DNA of 64,000 nt. It comes from Dactylonectria macrodidyma. Its lineage: Eukaryota > Ascomycota > Sordariomycetes > Hypocreales > Nectriaceae. Position numbers and translations under genes: made by a program. This document shows, piece after piece, positions 56,601 to 64,000 of the stretch; positions within the stretch are counted from its first letter, which is position 1, and each line of letters begins with the position of its first letter. Below the pieces are notes generated by a model. That model was not told where the DNA came from. It did no database searches and saw only the letters and a list, made by a program, of their open reading frames with translations. The stretch is from positions 744,001-808,000 of the forward strand of contig JAGMUV010000005.1 of NCBI GenBank assembly GCA_020744425.1. Reading direction: 5' to 3'.

Positions 56601-59600
56601 TCGGTATTTTCAATCGCGCGTGAGGTAGGAGTGATAGGCTCCCGGGAGCTGAGCTCATCGACAGCATCTTGGACGTTACGGATCATATCTTCCAGACGAG
56701 TGAAATCGGTTTTCTCGGTGCGAGCTTCAGACTCATCGGTTCCAACGGCACGTGCAGTGGTAACAGGCTCTCGAGAGCTAAGCTCGTCCACAGCATCCTG
56801 AACGTTGCGGATCATCTCTTCCATGCGGCCGAGATCTTCTTTCTGAATGCTCTCAGTCTCCGGCTCCATGGCCTCGACCTTCACGCCGAGCTGAGTAATC
56901 AACACTTCGAGGTTCTTGATGTCGTCTTGTCTCAAGGTATCAAGGGGGACCACAGCCTGCTCGGGTTCGGGCTCTTTAGAGACCGTGGCGAGAGCCCGTT
57001 CATTGTTGCTGTCTCGAAGACTCTCGATATCTGAACGAACAGACTCGAGGCCAGATTTGAGGGCTTCGAGGATTTTCTCCTCGGCGTCATCCGATTTCTC
57101 AGAGCGAGTATCCACAGCTGCAATCGCTCGCTCATTGTTGCTATCCCGGAGTGCCTCAATGTCTGAGCGGACAGACTCGAGGCCGGTTTTGAGGGCATCC
57201 AAGATCTCGTCGTTGGCAATCTCCTCAGCTTCTGACACAGATTTCTGGCGGGTGCTTTCTCGCAGCGCTTCGATATCCGATCGGACAGCATCGAGGCCAT
57301 CCTTGAGGGCATCAAGAATCTCCTCATTGTTGTTGCTGTTCTCTGCCTGGTCGGCCGTAGCAACCGCCTTGGCTGCGGTGCTATCACGGAGGGCTTCGAT
57401 ATCAGAGCGAACGGCATCGAGTCCGGACTTAAGAGTGTCAAGAAGATCGTCGTTGGTGGTGTCCACAGCTGGGTCTAGTGGCACCACAGCCCTGTCATTG
57501 TTGTTGTTGTCCCGGATCGATTCAATGTCTGCTCGCACGGAGTCAAGACCAACCTTCAGAGCATCAAGGATTTCGTCATTTGCCGTCAAGTCCATGGGCT
57601 TGTTGGTGATGCGGTCCATGCCAACACGAAGGTCGTTGAGGCCATCATTAAGGGCATCAAGGATCTCGGTGGTCTCGGCCCGCGGTCGGAGAATCTCTTG
57701 GCGCAGATTATTGAATCCAGTGTTGAGCGCCTCGAGAACCTCCTGGTTGTTGGAGTGAGGCTGAGGCTGAGGAGCAGGTACCATAGAAGAGTTGACGACA
57801 TCTCGCAGACCCTCCAGCTCAGTTTGCAACTTATCTTGAGCTTCTTCGTGAGACTGGGTAACCATGCCGGCAATATCAGCCTTAAAGTCCTCCAGTGACT
57901 TGAGAAGGTCATCTAGGAACTCTTCTTGGCCGTTGACCCCAGTCGCTCGGTCAACATAGCTCTCGATTGCGGCACGGAGGTTTTCGAAGCCATCTTTGGT
58001 AGCATCGAGAACCTGCTCTGTGTCACGTCCATTGGCGGCAACGTTTTCCTTGGCCTCCTCAGATACAGCCTTGAACTCACGTCGGAGGAAGTCTGTGATT
58101 TCATGGAGACGCGCAGTGACTTCGTCATTGTTCGAAGCAGCAGGGACCAAAGCCCGGCTTGAGGATAGGTCAAGATCGTGGAGGCCTTCTCTAACGGCAT
58201 GGACCACGTCGTCGTGGGTAATTTCGCTGGTTCCAATGGCGGATGCAGCCACTGGGAACTCGAACTCTTCCAGACAATCTCTTACCGCCTCAATAATTTC
58301 GTCTCTCGACAAGCTAGCTGGAGTTTCAACTTGAGGGGGGACAAAGTGCCTCAAGCCTTCAACAACGGCCGTGAAGACTTCGTCTCTAGTCGCAGAAGGG
58401 GGGCGATCATCGCGAGGAGCGTACTCTTGAAGCCCTTCTTTAAGGCAGGCTAGAACCTCCTCTCGCTCCAAGCCGAGTTGCTGGACTTCAATTTCGGGCT
58501 TGTAGTTCTCCCAGGCATCCTTGACAGCCTCGATAACATCCTCTCTGCTAAGATCGGGCATCTCGCCACGAGCCCTCTCGTTGTCTTGAAGTGCCGCACG
58601 CAGAGCGTTGTAGATCTCTTGGTAGTCAACAGCGGTCTTTTGGGTGTTGTTCGAGGAAGAGGATTGGCGTCTATGCTCCCGAAGGACATGGTTTAGCTGA
58701 TCCTTCATCTGCTCAAGTCCTTCGTCAATAACACGAGCAACTTCGTCCTTGCTGGGGCTGTCATGGTCATCGACCGGCTTGCGGGAAGCTGCTTGCTCAA
58801 GTCTTCGGCCAATTTCCCGACCCATGCCTAGAACCTCACCACGGAGTTCTCGAACAAGGGCCTTGACCTCTGCTGTAAGGCCACCTCCTTGAGCGACACT
58901 ATCTTTGACGGACCGGATGATGTTGATGAGGTCTTCGTTGAGGAGACCAACACCTCGGCCAGCGGAGGGGTCGGAGCTTCTTCGACTCTCGTTCTTCATG
59001 AGGTGCTCGACTCTTTGCAGCACGGGGCCACTCCTGGGGCGCTCAGGAAGGCCCATCTGGCTAGATCCGTCGTCAAAGCTAAAGTTTCGAGGCCTGCTCA
59101 CATCTGCGTTCAACACAACTGCTTGCTCGCTTTGTGCTCTGACTTCCTGAACGAGCTCCTCCACCTTGGTTGCGGTGGCCATTCCAGAAAGCTTAGTGGA
59201 GACCTCAATGAGGCGGCTAAGAAGAGAGTCCTGACCCTCCTTAGTTCCCATTTCCCGAATAATCTTCTCAAGCAGGGCGATTGAAGCCGGGGCCTCGGAG
59301 CCAGCCAGAGAAGGGGTGCTCATAGAGCCTCGGTCGATTGAGTCCGAGAAGCTCTTGGGAGATGGGATTCTAGGCAGTTGGAAGGCAGCCGATCTGGCCG
59401 TGTTGGGAGAGATATTATGTGGCTTGTTGTCGATGTAGTATGAGAAGGGATCCCGGCTAGGGAGTCGACCATTGCTATCGCTGCCAGTGATGATGAGCTC
59501 CCTGAGGCTCTTTCGAATGTCCTCGTCTCTCGTCGTGGTGGCCTCCTTGAGGCTCAAGAGATCGGTGGCGTTGTCTCTACTCCTTCGGCTCAGCGCCGAC

Positions 59601-60280
59601 ATCTCCTTTTGCAACCCAGTGGCAATGTTTGTGAGACTGAGGATCTGGTTGGAGAGCAGATCAAGATTTTGAGGATGCCTGACGACAGCTGAGGAGCCAT
59701 TGGTGATGTTGGACAAGGGAGCCTCGGGCTCCTTAGGCGCTGTGGGTGTCGGATGTTGCGAAGGCATATTTTGCAGGGCGAGCATAGTTGACGACTGTGG
59801 GGGGGTGTTCTCACCCAGGATGCTCTGAGGAGGTGGTCGTCGAACAGTAGGTCGTACGATGGGAGTCAGGCTCGGTCCAGGAGTTGGTGTGCCAGTTAAC
59901 GATTCTCTGTCAATGAACCGGGCCTCGTCTCTGGGCCGGACGGGGGTCTGGGGACGAGAATACTTTTCTGGTGACTTGGTGGGGGAGACATTAGGGCTGT
60001 TGTTGGTGTTTCCCTCGATCATCAGACTCAGATCGCGGACGGTTGAGGGCTGCATTGACTGCATCCGGCGGTGTGAAGTGTTCTTCATCAGGGACGGCAC
60101 CAAGGCGCTCTCGCGCGCCCGCTCACTAAGCGCGGCGTGCGCAGACTGGATGGCACTAGACGTGCCTGCTCGTGAAGTAAAGCCCTTGGGCGACTGCGGG
60201 TTGAGAGGCAGAGGCGGTGGGCATCGCTCGGGATCAGAACTGTCCCACCTATTTCCAGTCAGCCGGCGCAAGAAGGGCAT
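53627..60280 (-). CDS. Giant repeat-rich coiled-coil protein, 2217 residues
   Basis: Single uninterrupted exon. Family not recognised. The N-terminus begins MPFLRRLTGNRWDSSDPERC and is Ser/Pro-rich for about 450 residues. The remainder is mostly charged helix built from four different tandem modules. They are ~33-residue units of the type EEVxxAVxEGLxxF (58150-58560), ~37-44-residue units around ILDALKDGLDAVRSDIEALR (56960-57750), three units around MIRNVQDAVDELSSREPVTT (56440-56840), and nine 17-residue units of the form YDDAEVREKLDLIMDQK (54704-55162). Segments ending KEEISNLETLIAQVTVG and a final helix (RERSLQDTIIATERKLAEK) precede a basic then acidic tail. DKEN occurs twice. The ATG at 60280 was preferred over one at 60694 because upstream codons look untranslated. 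A structural role at septum, spindle pole or cortex is plausible but unproven. Confidence 0.85.
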   Translation of the reverse strand: MPFLRRLTGNRWDSSDPERCPPPLPLNPQSPKGFTSRAGTSSAIQSAHAALSERARESALVPSLMKNTSHRRMQSMQPSTVRDLSLMIEGNTNNSPNVSPTKSPEKYSRPQTPVRPRDEARFIDRESLTGTPTPGPSLTPIVRPTVRRPPPQSILGENTPPQSSTMLALQNMPSQHPTPTAPKEPEAPLSNITNGSSAVVRHPQNLDLLSNQILSLTNIATGLQKEMSALSRRSRDNATDLLSLKEATTTRDEDIRKSLRELIITGSDSNGRLPSRDPFSYYIDNKPHNISPNTARSAAFQLPRIPSPKSFSDSIDRGSMSTPSLAGSEAPASIALLEKIIREMGTKEGQDSLLSRLIEVSTKLSGMATATKVEELVQEVRAQSEQAVVLNADVSRPRNFSFDDGSSQMGLPERPRSGPVLQRVEHLMKNESRRSSDPSAGRGVGLLNEDLINIIRSVKDSVAQGGGLTAEVKALVRELRGEVLGMGREIGRRLEQAASRKPVDDHDSPSKDEVARVIDEGLEQMKDQLNHVLREHRRQSSSSNNTQKTAVDYQEIYNALRAALQDNERARGEMPDLSREDVIEAVKDAWENYKPEIEVQQLGLEREEVLACLKEGLQEYAPRDDRPPSATRDEVFTAVVEGLRHFVPPQVETPASLSRDEIIEAVRDCLEEFEFPVAASAIGTSEITHDDVVHAVREGLHDLDLSSSRALVPAASNNDEVTARLHEITDFLRREFKAVSEEAKENVAANGRDTEQVLDATKDGFENLRAAIESYVDRATGVNGQEEFLDDLLKSLEDFKADIAGMVTQSHEEAQDKLQTELEGLRDVVNSSMVPAPQPQPHSNNQEVLEALNTGFNNLRQEILRPRAETTEILDALNDGLNDLRVGMDRITNKPMDLTANDEILDALKVGLDSVRADIESIRDNNNNDRAVVPLDPAVDTTNDDLLDTLKSGLDAVRSDIEALRDSTAAKAVATADQAENSNNNEEILDALKDGLDAVRSDIEALRESTRQKSVSEAEEIANDEILDALKTGLESVRSDIEALRDSNNERAIAAVDTRSEKSDDAEEKILEALKSGLESVRSDIESLRDSNNERALATVSKEPEPEQAVVPLDTLRQDDIKNLEVLITQLGVKVEAMEPETESIQKEDLGRMEEMIRNVQDAVDELSSREPVTTARAVGTDESEARTEKTDFTRLEDMIRNVQDAVDELSSREPITPTSRAIENTESEPDAQKVDFARMEEMIRNVQDAVDELSSREPVTTARAVPKDDSEVTGGEDAASKDDVVAIETILRNTKARLDDLIDGEQAVHKDHVDALEELLLETRESMASLSAQVDSVARKEEISNLETLIAQVTVGIVEMKERADKENENPEKVTKSDVEAVEAVVLELKEALDGVTKTDFATFANKEDITSLETVVKEFQEKLDTTVDSHTKAVAVRDEEMTGVGERVTEVKNFLEDFQETIKLKLEEGSTGVEGVSKLLETMGEKIDKNDTVGQDLKEMFETMKSEFEDSKAVVSGVKVESNEKLEEATTTLGTKIDDKIGELVTKYEELQTMLDDRSKVSEAREVATEEAVVGTKAITDELKLLIDTLGSTVTDSLEKMEEASKTVFTSVEDLVLKNEENHTEDKAEHQQTRDQVTQALSAVEGLKGEVGDYQPKILEAVKDVLLLVGEHFEHSKTANTDIQDKLIESKPSEELKMLLPPDRYDNTEVHEKLDKLVEQRYDDAEVREKLALIMDQKYDDAEVRERLDLLIEQKYNDAEVREKLDIIVAQKYDDSEVREKLDLIVDQKYDDVEVRERLDLLIEQKYDDTVVRETLDLIVAQKYDDTAVRDKLDLIMDQKYDDAPVHEKLDKIAEHNTNAEQAFSRLDTLDKVHASVVKTAADISEFLSNQTQRIADDHEDRERSLQDTIIATERKLAEKDHVEASVMSLREEEQRLRDSILSLQTEQESLIRQRTRLTADVSSLETAMRLRKDELYEMEGRAETLERRILEGVMDHSRVLLMSKGNKGGDAMSRKRVKKPANDNDSEQTPRKPMVNMALTARRSMASSSPAQAGSGRRIVSLSQINNNVASTGFKRSQSVRTPAGRGKAYRKRSWGGDLDGGFDQDKENVGMGETVEEVDEHEARSTRLDSELPSDGTTALDSEINGDGIDSDNETLRRSSRGTVVTNSTDMYTDSEGGYSEYSETGSEWTESHVGTDAGTDAGDGNELVVYGR
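54704..55162 (-). repeat. Nine tandem 17-residue (51-nt) coding repeats
   Basis: Consensus unit YDDAEVREKLDLIMDQK, nine consecutive copies without gaps; end copies are more diverged (YDNTEVHEKLDKLVEQR and YDDAPVHEKLDKIAEHN). The unit tails vary in an ordered way (MDQK, IEQK, VAQK, VDQK, IEQK, VAQK, MDQK), suggesting multi-unit duplication. Confidence 0.9.
56440..56840 (-). repeat. Three tandem MIRNVQDAVDELSSREP modules
   Basis: Three units of about 38-43 residues, each with an almost invariant core MIRNVQDAVDELSSREP followed by a variable Thr/Ala/Arg/Glu linker. The high identity of the cores suggests recent duplication or strong constraint. Confidence 0.85.
56960..57750 (-). repeat. About seven tandem LDALKxGLxxVRSDIEALRDS modules
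   Basis: Seven degenerate units with core ILDALK-GL-(A/S)VRSDIEALRDS separated by Ala/Asn/Glu-rich linkers of 10-20 residues. Central copies are the most alike and the outer ones (EVLEALNTGFNNLRQEIL) the most diverged. Confidence 0.85.
58150..58560 (-). repeat. Degenerate EEVxxAVxEGLxxF helical repeats
   Basis: Four or more units: EDVIEAVKDAWENYK, EEVLACLKEGLQEYA, DEVFTAVVEGLRHFV, DEIIEAVRDCLEEFE and DDVVHAVREGLHDLD, spaced about 30-35 residues. The pattern suggests pairs of short helices. Confidence 0.75.
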
Positions 60281-61353
60281 GTTTGCGTGAAGATGGAGAC
60301 GTACATTGGTACCAGGGAGCGGAAGCCAAGGTCGGAGGAGACGGACTGCTGGTGTCTCAGAGCATACTCGTCGTCTCGACTCATGTCTCGCTGCTCGATC
60401 GATTGCATGTTTGCGTATGTGTATGGGTATGAGGTGAGGTATGGAAACCGGAGGTATGGACGCCGGAGGAGAAGAATGCGGACGGCGCCGCAGCCACGCT
60501 AAGTAGGGTATCGCAAATGGTGATGTGACTAGGAAACAAAGAACAAGGGCGCCAGCTGAGTACGAAGTAGTGGGAATCAAGGCTTTTGAATCTGGAGTAG
60601 ACAGATCAGATGCATTGTTTTTTCGAGGCGGTAATGTACAGTGGTGCTTGGATATAGTCGGAGCTCCATCGAGGGGGCCGCGCTCACTGGCCATGGTTTA
60701 TTTTTGTTACGCTGTTCCGTGTTGCTGGGCAACCTGCCGTCGAGGCCATTGATAGGTCCGTGTTGATCGGCCCCGGTAAGGCGTATGAGGCCGGCTGCAG
60801 GGCAGCGAAAACCACGGCAATGCACTGCAGTGCGCTAATAGTCGATACCCAAGGCCCCTAGGCGATAGGCCTATTTACTAGTTATTTACTGGTCCATTGC
60901 ATCGCACCAGCACCTGCATCGGCATCCCGGCTGGGAATGGGTCCTCGGGCCCACGAATGACGAGGCCACAACACAGCAAATCACGCCACTAAACACTGTG
61001 ACTCCAGCGACCGCGGCGCCAGCAAAAAGAAAGCTCGCCTCTGTAGCAGATGCATGTGTGTGTTTATGGATAGTCGTGGACATTCGTGGACGGCCGTGGA
61101 CGAAGGAAGGGTAGAGAGGTGCCAAAGGGCACCAAGAAAAACGACAAAAACAGGGATCCCAAATCAAAATCGCTTAATTTACAGAGTTGAGTGGTGAGTG
61201 ATATCATCCACCCGAGCGCCTCAACCACTCCCGCTCCTCATGCCGGCAGTTCTATCGTGGGCCTCAATAACATTTCGTGCATGTCTAAAATTCTCATTCC
61301 CCGGGTCTACCAAGTCCCCTCTAGATTTTTATCGCCATATCCCATTAACATTA
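60281..61353. other. Intergenic region and GGC1 3' side
   Basis: About 1.1 kb upstream of the giant gene. It contains its promoter and, at the right, the presumed 3'UTR of GGC1. An open frame continues from the giant gene to 60694 but lacks conserved-looking sequence. Confidence 0.5.
61175..61183 (-). promoter_or_regulatory. Puf4-type element UGUAAAUUA downstream of GGC1
   Basis: Exact UGUAHAUUA match on the sense (minus) strand, about 171 bases after the GGC1 stop codon. It functions only if the GGC1 3'UTR reaches this far. Confidence 0.42.
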
Positions 61354-62750
61354 TTACTTTCGGAAAGCAGTGTCGAAGGCGGGAATCAAGGTCTGGGCGA
61401 GCCAGAACGAGAAGACCAGCTTAGGACCAGTCATGAGCAGCTGTAGTGCAAATGTTAATTAGCGTCCAGCTCGCCGCGTGGGGGTGGAGGACAGAAACGT
61501 ATGTAGGAGAGACGGGGAGCGGGGGGTTGAGCATGGTTTCTACGTACCTTAGGAACCAAGCCCTTGAAGAAGCTGCTGAAGCCCTCGTTCTTGGCCATGT
61601 TGCTCAGGATTCGGAAGCCGCTTTCGGGGTTGTCGAAGTTGCGGTTCTGGATTCGGGTCTTGATGACATCGAGGGGAGCAGAGACGACGAGCGAGGCAGA
61701 GGCACCAGCAATAGAAGCAACGAAGTTCTGGAACCAGCTGGCCTTGTTGTAGTCCTCAAGGTGGAAGATCCACTCCTTGGCAAAGGCAGAGCCACCAAAG
61801 AGCTATCACGAAGATGTCAGTCTTGTCATGTCTCGCATCGTGAGAGGGGGTGGCACATACAGCAAATGAACCAGGAGCGTTTCGCGCAGCAGTCCATCCC
61901 CAGCCACGGTACAGGCCGAAGCCCTCGTCGGCAACGATCTTCAGGACGCCACGGCCACGGAAGGCCTCGGGGTTGGTCTGTCGCTTGATCTTCAGGACAT
62001 CGAGAGGCAGGAGAACGATCTCGCCGATACCAATCAGACTAGGTTGATCAGTTAGACTGTTTTTGTCATCTTTGAGTCATCCTGGTGATATTTACCTGCC
62101 AGCAGTGGAGTGCATGATGGCCTTGCCAGTCTTCTTGCCAAAGGCATTCTCAAAGTCCTTGCCATAGTGCTTGCCCAGGTAGTCTCGGGCAACGGGCTGT
62201 CCACCATACTTGTAGATTCGCTGGAGAACCTTGTAGCCGGCGGCGTAGCCCAGGCCGGGGAACAGGGACACAAACTTCTTGCCGACAGAAGCGCCAGCCT
62301 TGTCCTTGAAAATAACCTGGTTCAATTGGCCGGCATTGGCGATCTGGGGTCACGCAGAGTCAATGGACGAGTTCGTTCGCCTTCGGTGAGGGGGGCCAGT
62401 GGGCGAGGGGGGAGCGAGGGGGACGAGGGGTAGCTTCTTACGCGAGTCTGGTTGCTCATTAATCGCTTGGCAATAGTGTCAACCTTGGAGATACGGTCAG
62501 CAAGCGTGTTGGGCAGGTGTCAGAAGTCATCGAGATCGTACGGGGTGGAAGATGGCCAGCTCGGCGATACCAGCAGAACCTGTTGAGTCGGTCAGTACGA
62601 ATCTGGTTGAATCCCAGGCCTCACGTGTGGGATGTGCAAGAGGGCAAGCGGGACATTGGGCGGAACGGCGCAACGGCGAGAAAACGTACCTGAACCGAGG
62701 AGTCGAGCCAAATTGGACTCCTTCTGAGGTCCAGAAGCTGGAGGAGACAT
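61354..62750 (-). CDS. GGC1: Mitochondrial GTP/GDP carrier
   Basis: Seven exons: 62690-62750, 62542-62579, 62442-62483, 62096-62343, 61861-62038, 61548-61802 and 61354-61440. They encode 302 residues (yeast Ggc1: 300). This inner-membrane carrier exchanges matrix GDP for cytosolic GTP and influences mitochondrial iron balance. The three carrier signatures are FHPVDTIAKRLM (across the exon 2/3 junction), LPLDVLKIKRQTNPEAF and APLDVIKTRIQNRNFDNPES. Family-specific stretches are SLFPGLGYAAGYKVLQRIYK, YGGQPVARDYLGKHYGKDF, SLIGIGEIVLLPLDV, GWGWTAARNAPGSFA and GPKLVFSFWLAQTLIPAF. Exons 2 and 3 are only 38 and 42 nt. All junctions restore frame. Start: MSPPASGPQKESNLARLLGS matches the family N-terminus. 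Confidence 0.95.
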
Positions 62751-63843
62751 TTTGAGGCGGCTGAAGGGGGGGAATTGTGAGAACAGGCTCGAGGTTCAGA
62801 CGGTGTGAGAGGGATGAATGTCGCCAAGTTCTTGTCGCAAGTCCCGTCTTCCTGAAATTTTTCAAAAAATGCTCTCCCCCTACTACCGACGTCGGCAGCT
62901 TGCGCGCCGGCGTCTACGGTCCCACCATTTACTTTGCTCCCTCAACGCCTCGACCCGCTGTTGTGTCCCTCTGGCCGGGAGCCAAGGACAAGGGCATGCT
63001 GAGGGGCATGTACTTTATACTTTCGACAGCTTGTTTTCCACGCAAAGCGTAGAGTAGAAACTACTAGCATGGGTTTCGTCCTCGGTCGGTACGTTCCCAT
63101 CCATTTGGCCAAGCGTCTTTATTATGTGGGGACAATATCGTCCCATTTTCACACCAAACTACCCTGCACTCCTTGCATAGTAGAATCTCAACTCGCGCAT
63201 CTTTTCAAATACGAACAAATTCAACTTCAATTCATATTAGCCAGTTTCAGATCAACCTTTCTATTCCAATTCGAATTTCACTGCGTTGCTCTTCCGCATT
63301 TGTTGGCATAACTTTGCTTGCGATGTGTATGATGTACTTTAGGTACCTACGGTAGAATCATCAACTGCTCTTATCTACATCAAGATAGACAAAGATTTTC
63401 TCCTTGGTGTTGGAGCAAGTGGACAAGCCACGACTAAATAAAAGAGCCGAGCTAACAATGGCAAGATACAACAAATACTTGGAGCAAGTACCTCGTACCT
63501 TACACTCGGATAGAGGCCTGCAAAGCATGTAAAACTACCACAATGCGATCAGATATTATCGTCCTCGCTGACCAACGAACAATCAAGACAGTACACATAT
63601 GCGTGCTTCGGACATGGTTTTGTATCCTACATAACTGTTTCATAGTACAAACGCCCGATCACGCATCCAGTCCCTAGTGCCGCATGGTCTGCCGAGAAGA
63701 TGATGACGACGGCGGTGTTGATAATGATGTTTCCTCCTCAAGTCCAACCCACCAAACCAAGCAAGCACCAGCAAATCAATGTGCCTCTCCCAATCTCGCT
63801 CCTTTTCCATCCCATTTCGATTTGTGCGGTATTTATATATAAC
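62751..63843. other. Intergenic region upstream of GGC1
   Basis: About 1.1 kb, AT-richer than the rest, holding the GGC1 promoter and the 3'UTR of the next minus-strand gene. No additional gene is supported. Confidence 0.5.
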
Positions 63844-64000
63844 TCAATAGTCCCTGAGCATAGCAACTAGCTCGTCCAGCTTCATGACTTGACCGAGCAG
63901 CTTATTCTGTACCTCCAAATGCATGTTGTACTTGTTGTAATGCTCTGCGGTCATCACCTCTTCTTCCTTGCCCTGAACATCCTTTCTCTCAACAAAGGAC
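63844..64000 (-). CDS. C-terminal fragment of an unidentified coiled-coil protein (partial)
   Basis: A minus-strand frame enters from the right edge and runs 51 residues to a TGA at 63844-63846. It reads SFVERKDVQGKEEEVMTAEH, then YNKYNMHLEVQNKLLGQVMK, then LDELVAMLRDY. The heptad-like spacing of Leu/Met/Val suggests a terminal coiled coil. It is too short to assign. The rest of the gene lies beyond the window. Confidence 0.6.
   Translation of the reverse strand, partial: SFVERKDVQGKEEEVMTAEHYNKYNMHLEVQNKLLGQVMKLDELVAMLRDY

Noticed and set aside
54509..57758. Long plus-strand frames (up to 280 codons) inside the giant gene
   Set aside because: They are antisense shadows created by the repeats and codon bias of the minus-strand gene; their Ser/Arg-rich translations are typical of antisense frames.
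60281..60694. Upstream extension of the giant protein to an ATG at 60694
   Set aside because: The 138 extra residues are Pro/His/Arg-rich without structure, and MPFLRRLTGNRWDSS looks like a genuine start; not fully excluded.

Overview
The window reads as nuclear DNA of a filamentous ascomycete, most likely a Sordariomycete. The support is short GT..AG introns (mostly 48-150 nt) with CTAAC-like branch sites, a HET-domain incompatibility gene, DASH-complex and RasGEF genes of filamentous type, large gene-poor gaps and GC-rich coding sequence. I see no rRNA, tRNA, CRISPR array, transposon or prophage. Placement below class level is inference. Exon boundaries were placed by hand from frame continuity and splice signals, so individual junctions may be off by a few bases.

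Layout. 2.2-7.5 kb: a RAD57/XRCC3-type recombinase paralogue (+) converges on the second-largest subunit of RNA polymerase III, RPC2 (-). 7.5-13.4 kb: no gene found. 13.4-17.9 kb: six-exon Pumilio protein of the Puf4 type (+). 19.4-25.7 kb, all minus: ribosomal protein L15, an unrecognised 249-residue basic protein and a PSP1-domain protein. 25.7-32.7 kb: about 7 kb without a supportable gene. 32.7-36.4 kb: NFU1 (-), divergent HIT-finger protein (+), and a Ser-rich hypothetical protein (-). 37.0-37.4 kb: a doubtful two-exon small gene (-). 37.4-41.3 kb: empty. 41.3-46.6 kb: RasGEF with an N-terminal degenerate Ras-like domain (+) and an unrecognised 531-residue protein (+). 47.1-50.8 kb: a 75-residue single-pass membrane protein (-), mitochondrial ribosomal protein uS5m (+) and DASH subunit Dad3 (-). 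51.1-60.3 kb: a HET-domain protein (-) and an intronless 2217-residue repeat-rich coiled-coil protein (-). 61.4-62.8 kb: mitochondrial GTP/GDP carrier GGC1 (-). 63.8-64.0 kb: the C-terminus of a gene running off the window (-).

How the genes may work together. Most are unrelated housekeeping genes: DNA repair, Pol III, cytosolic and mitochondrial ribosomes, Fe-S assembly, kinetochore, mitochondrial transport. The most interesting link is post-transcriptional. The window encodes a Puf4-like RNA-binding protein. Exact matches to the Puf4-type element UGUAHAWUA lie just downstream of the stop codons of NFU1, GGC1 and the PUF gene itself, and a one-base deviant lies downstream of MRPS5. This suggests a mitochondrial mRNA regulon plus self-regulation. 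Other points of interest are the giant protein built from four different tandem repeat modules, a 78-nt-period tandem duplication inside the HET domain, and the pseudo-GTPase fused to a RasGEF.
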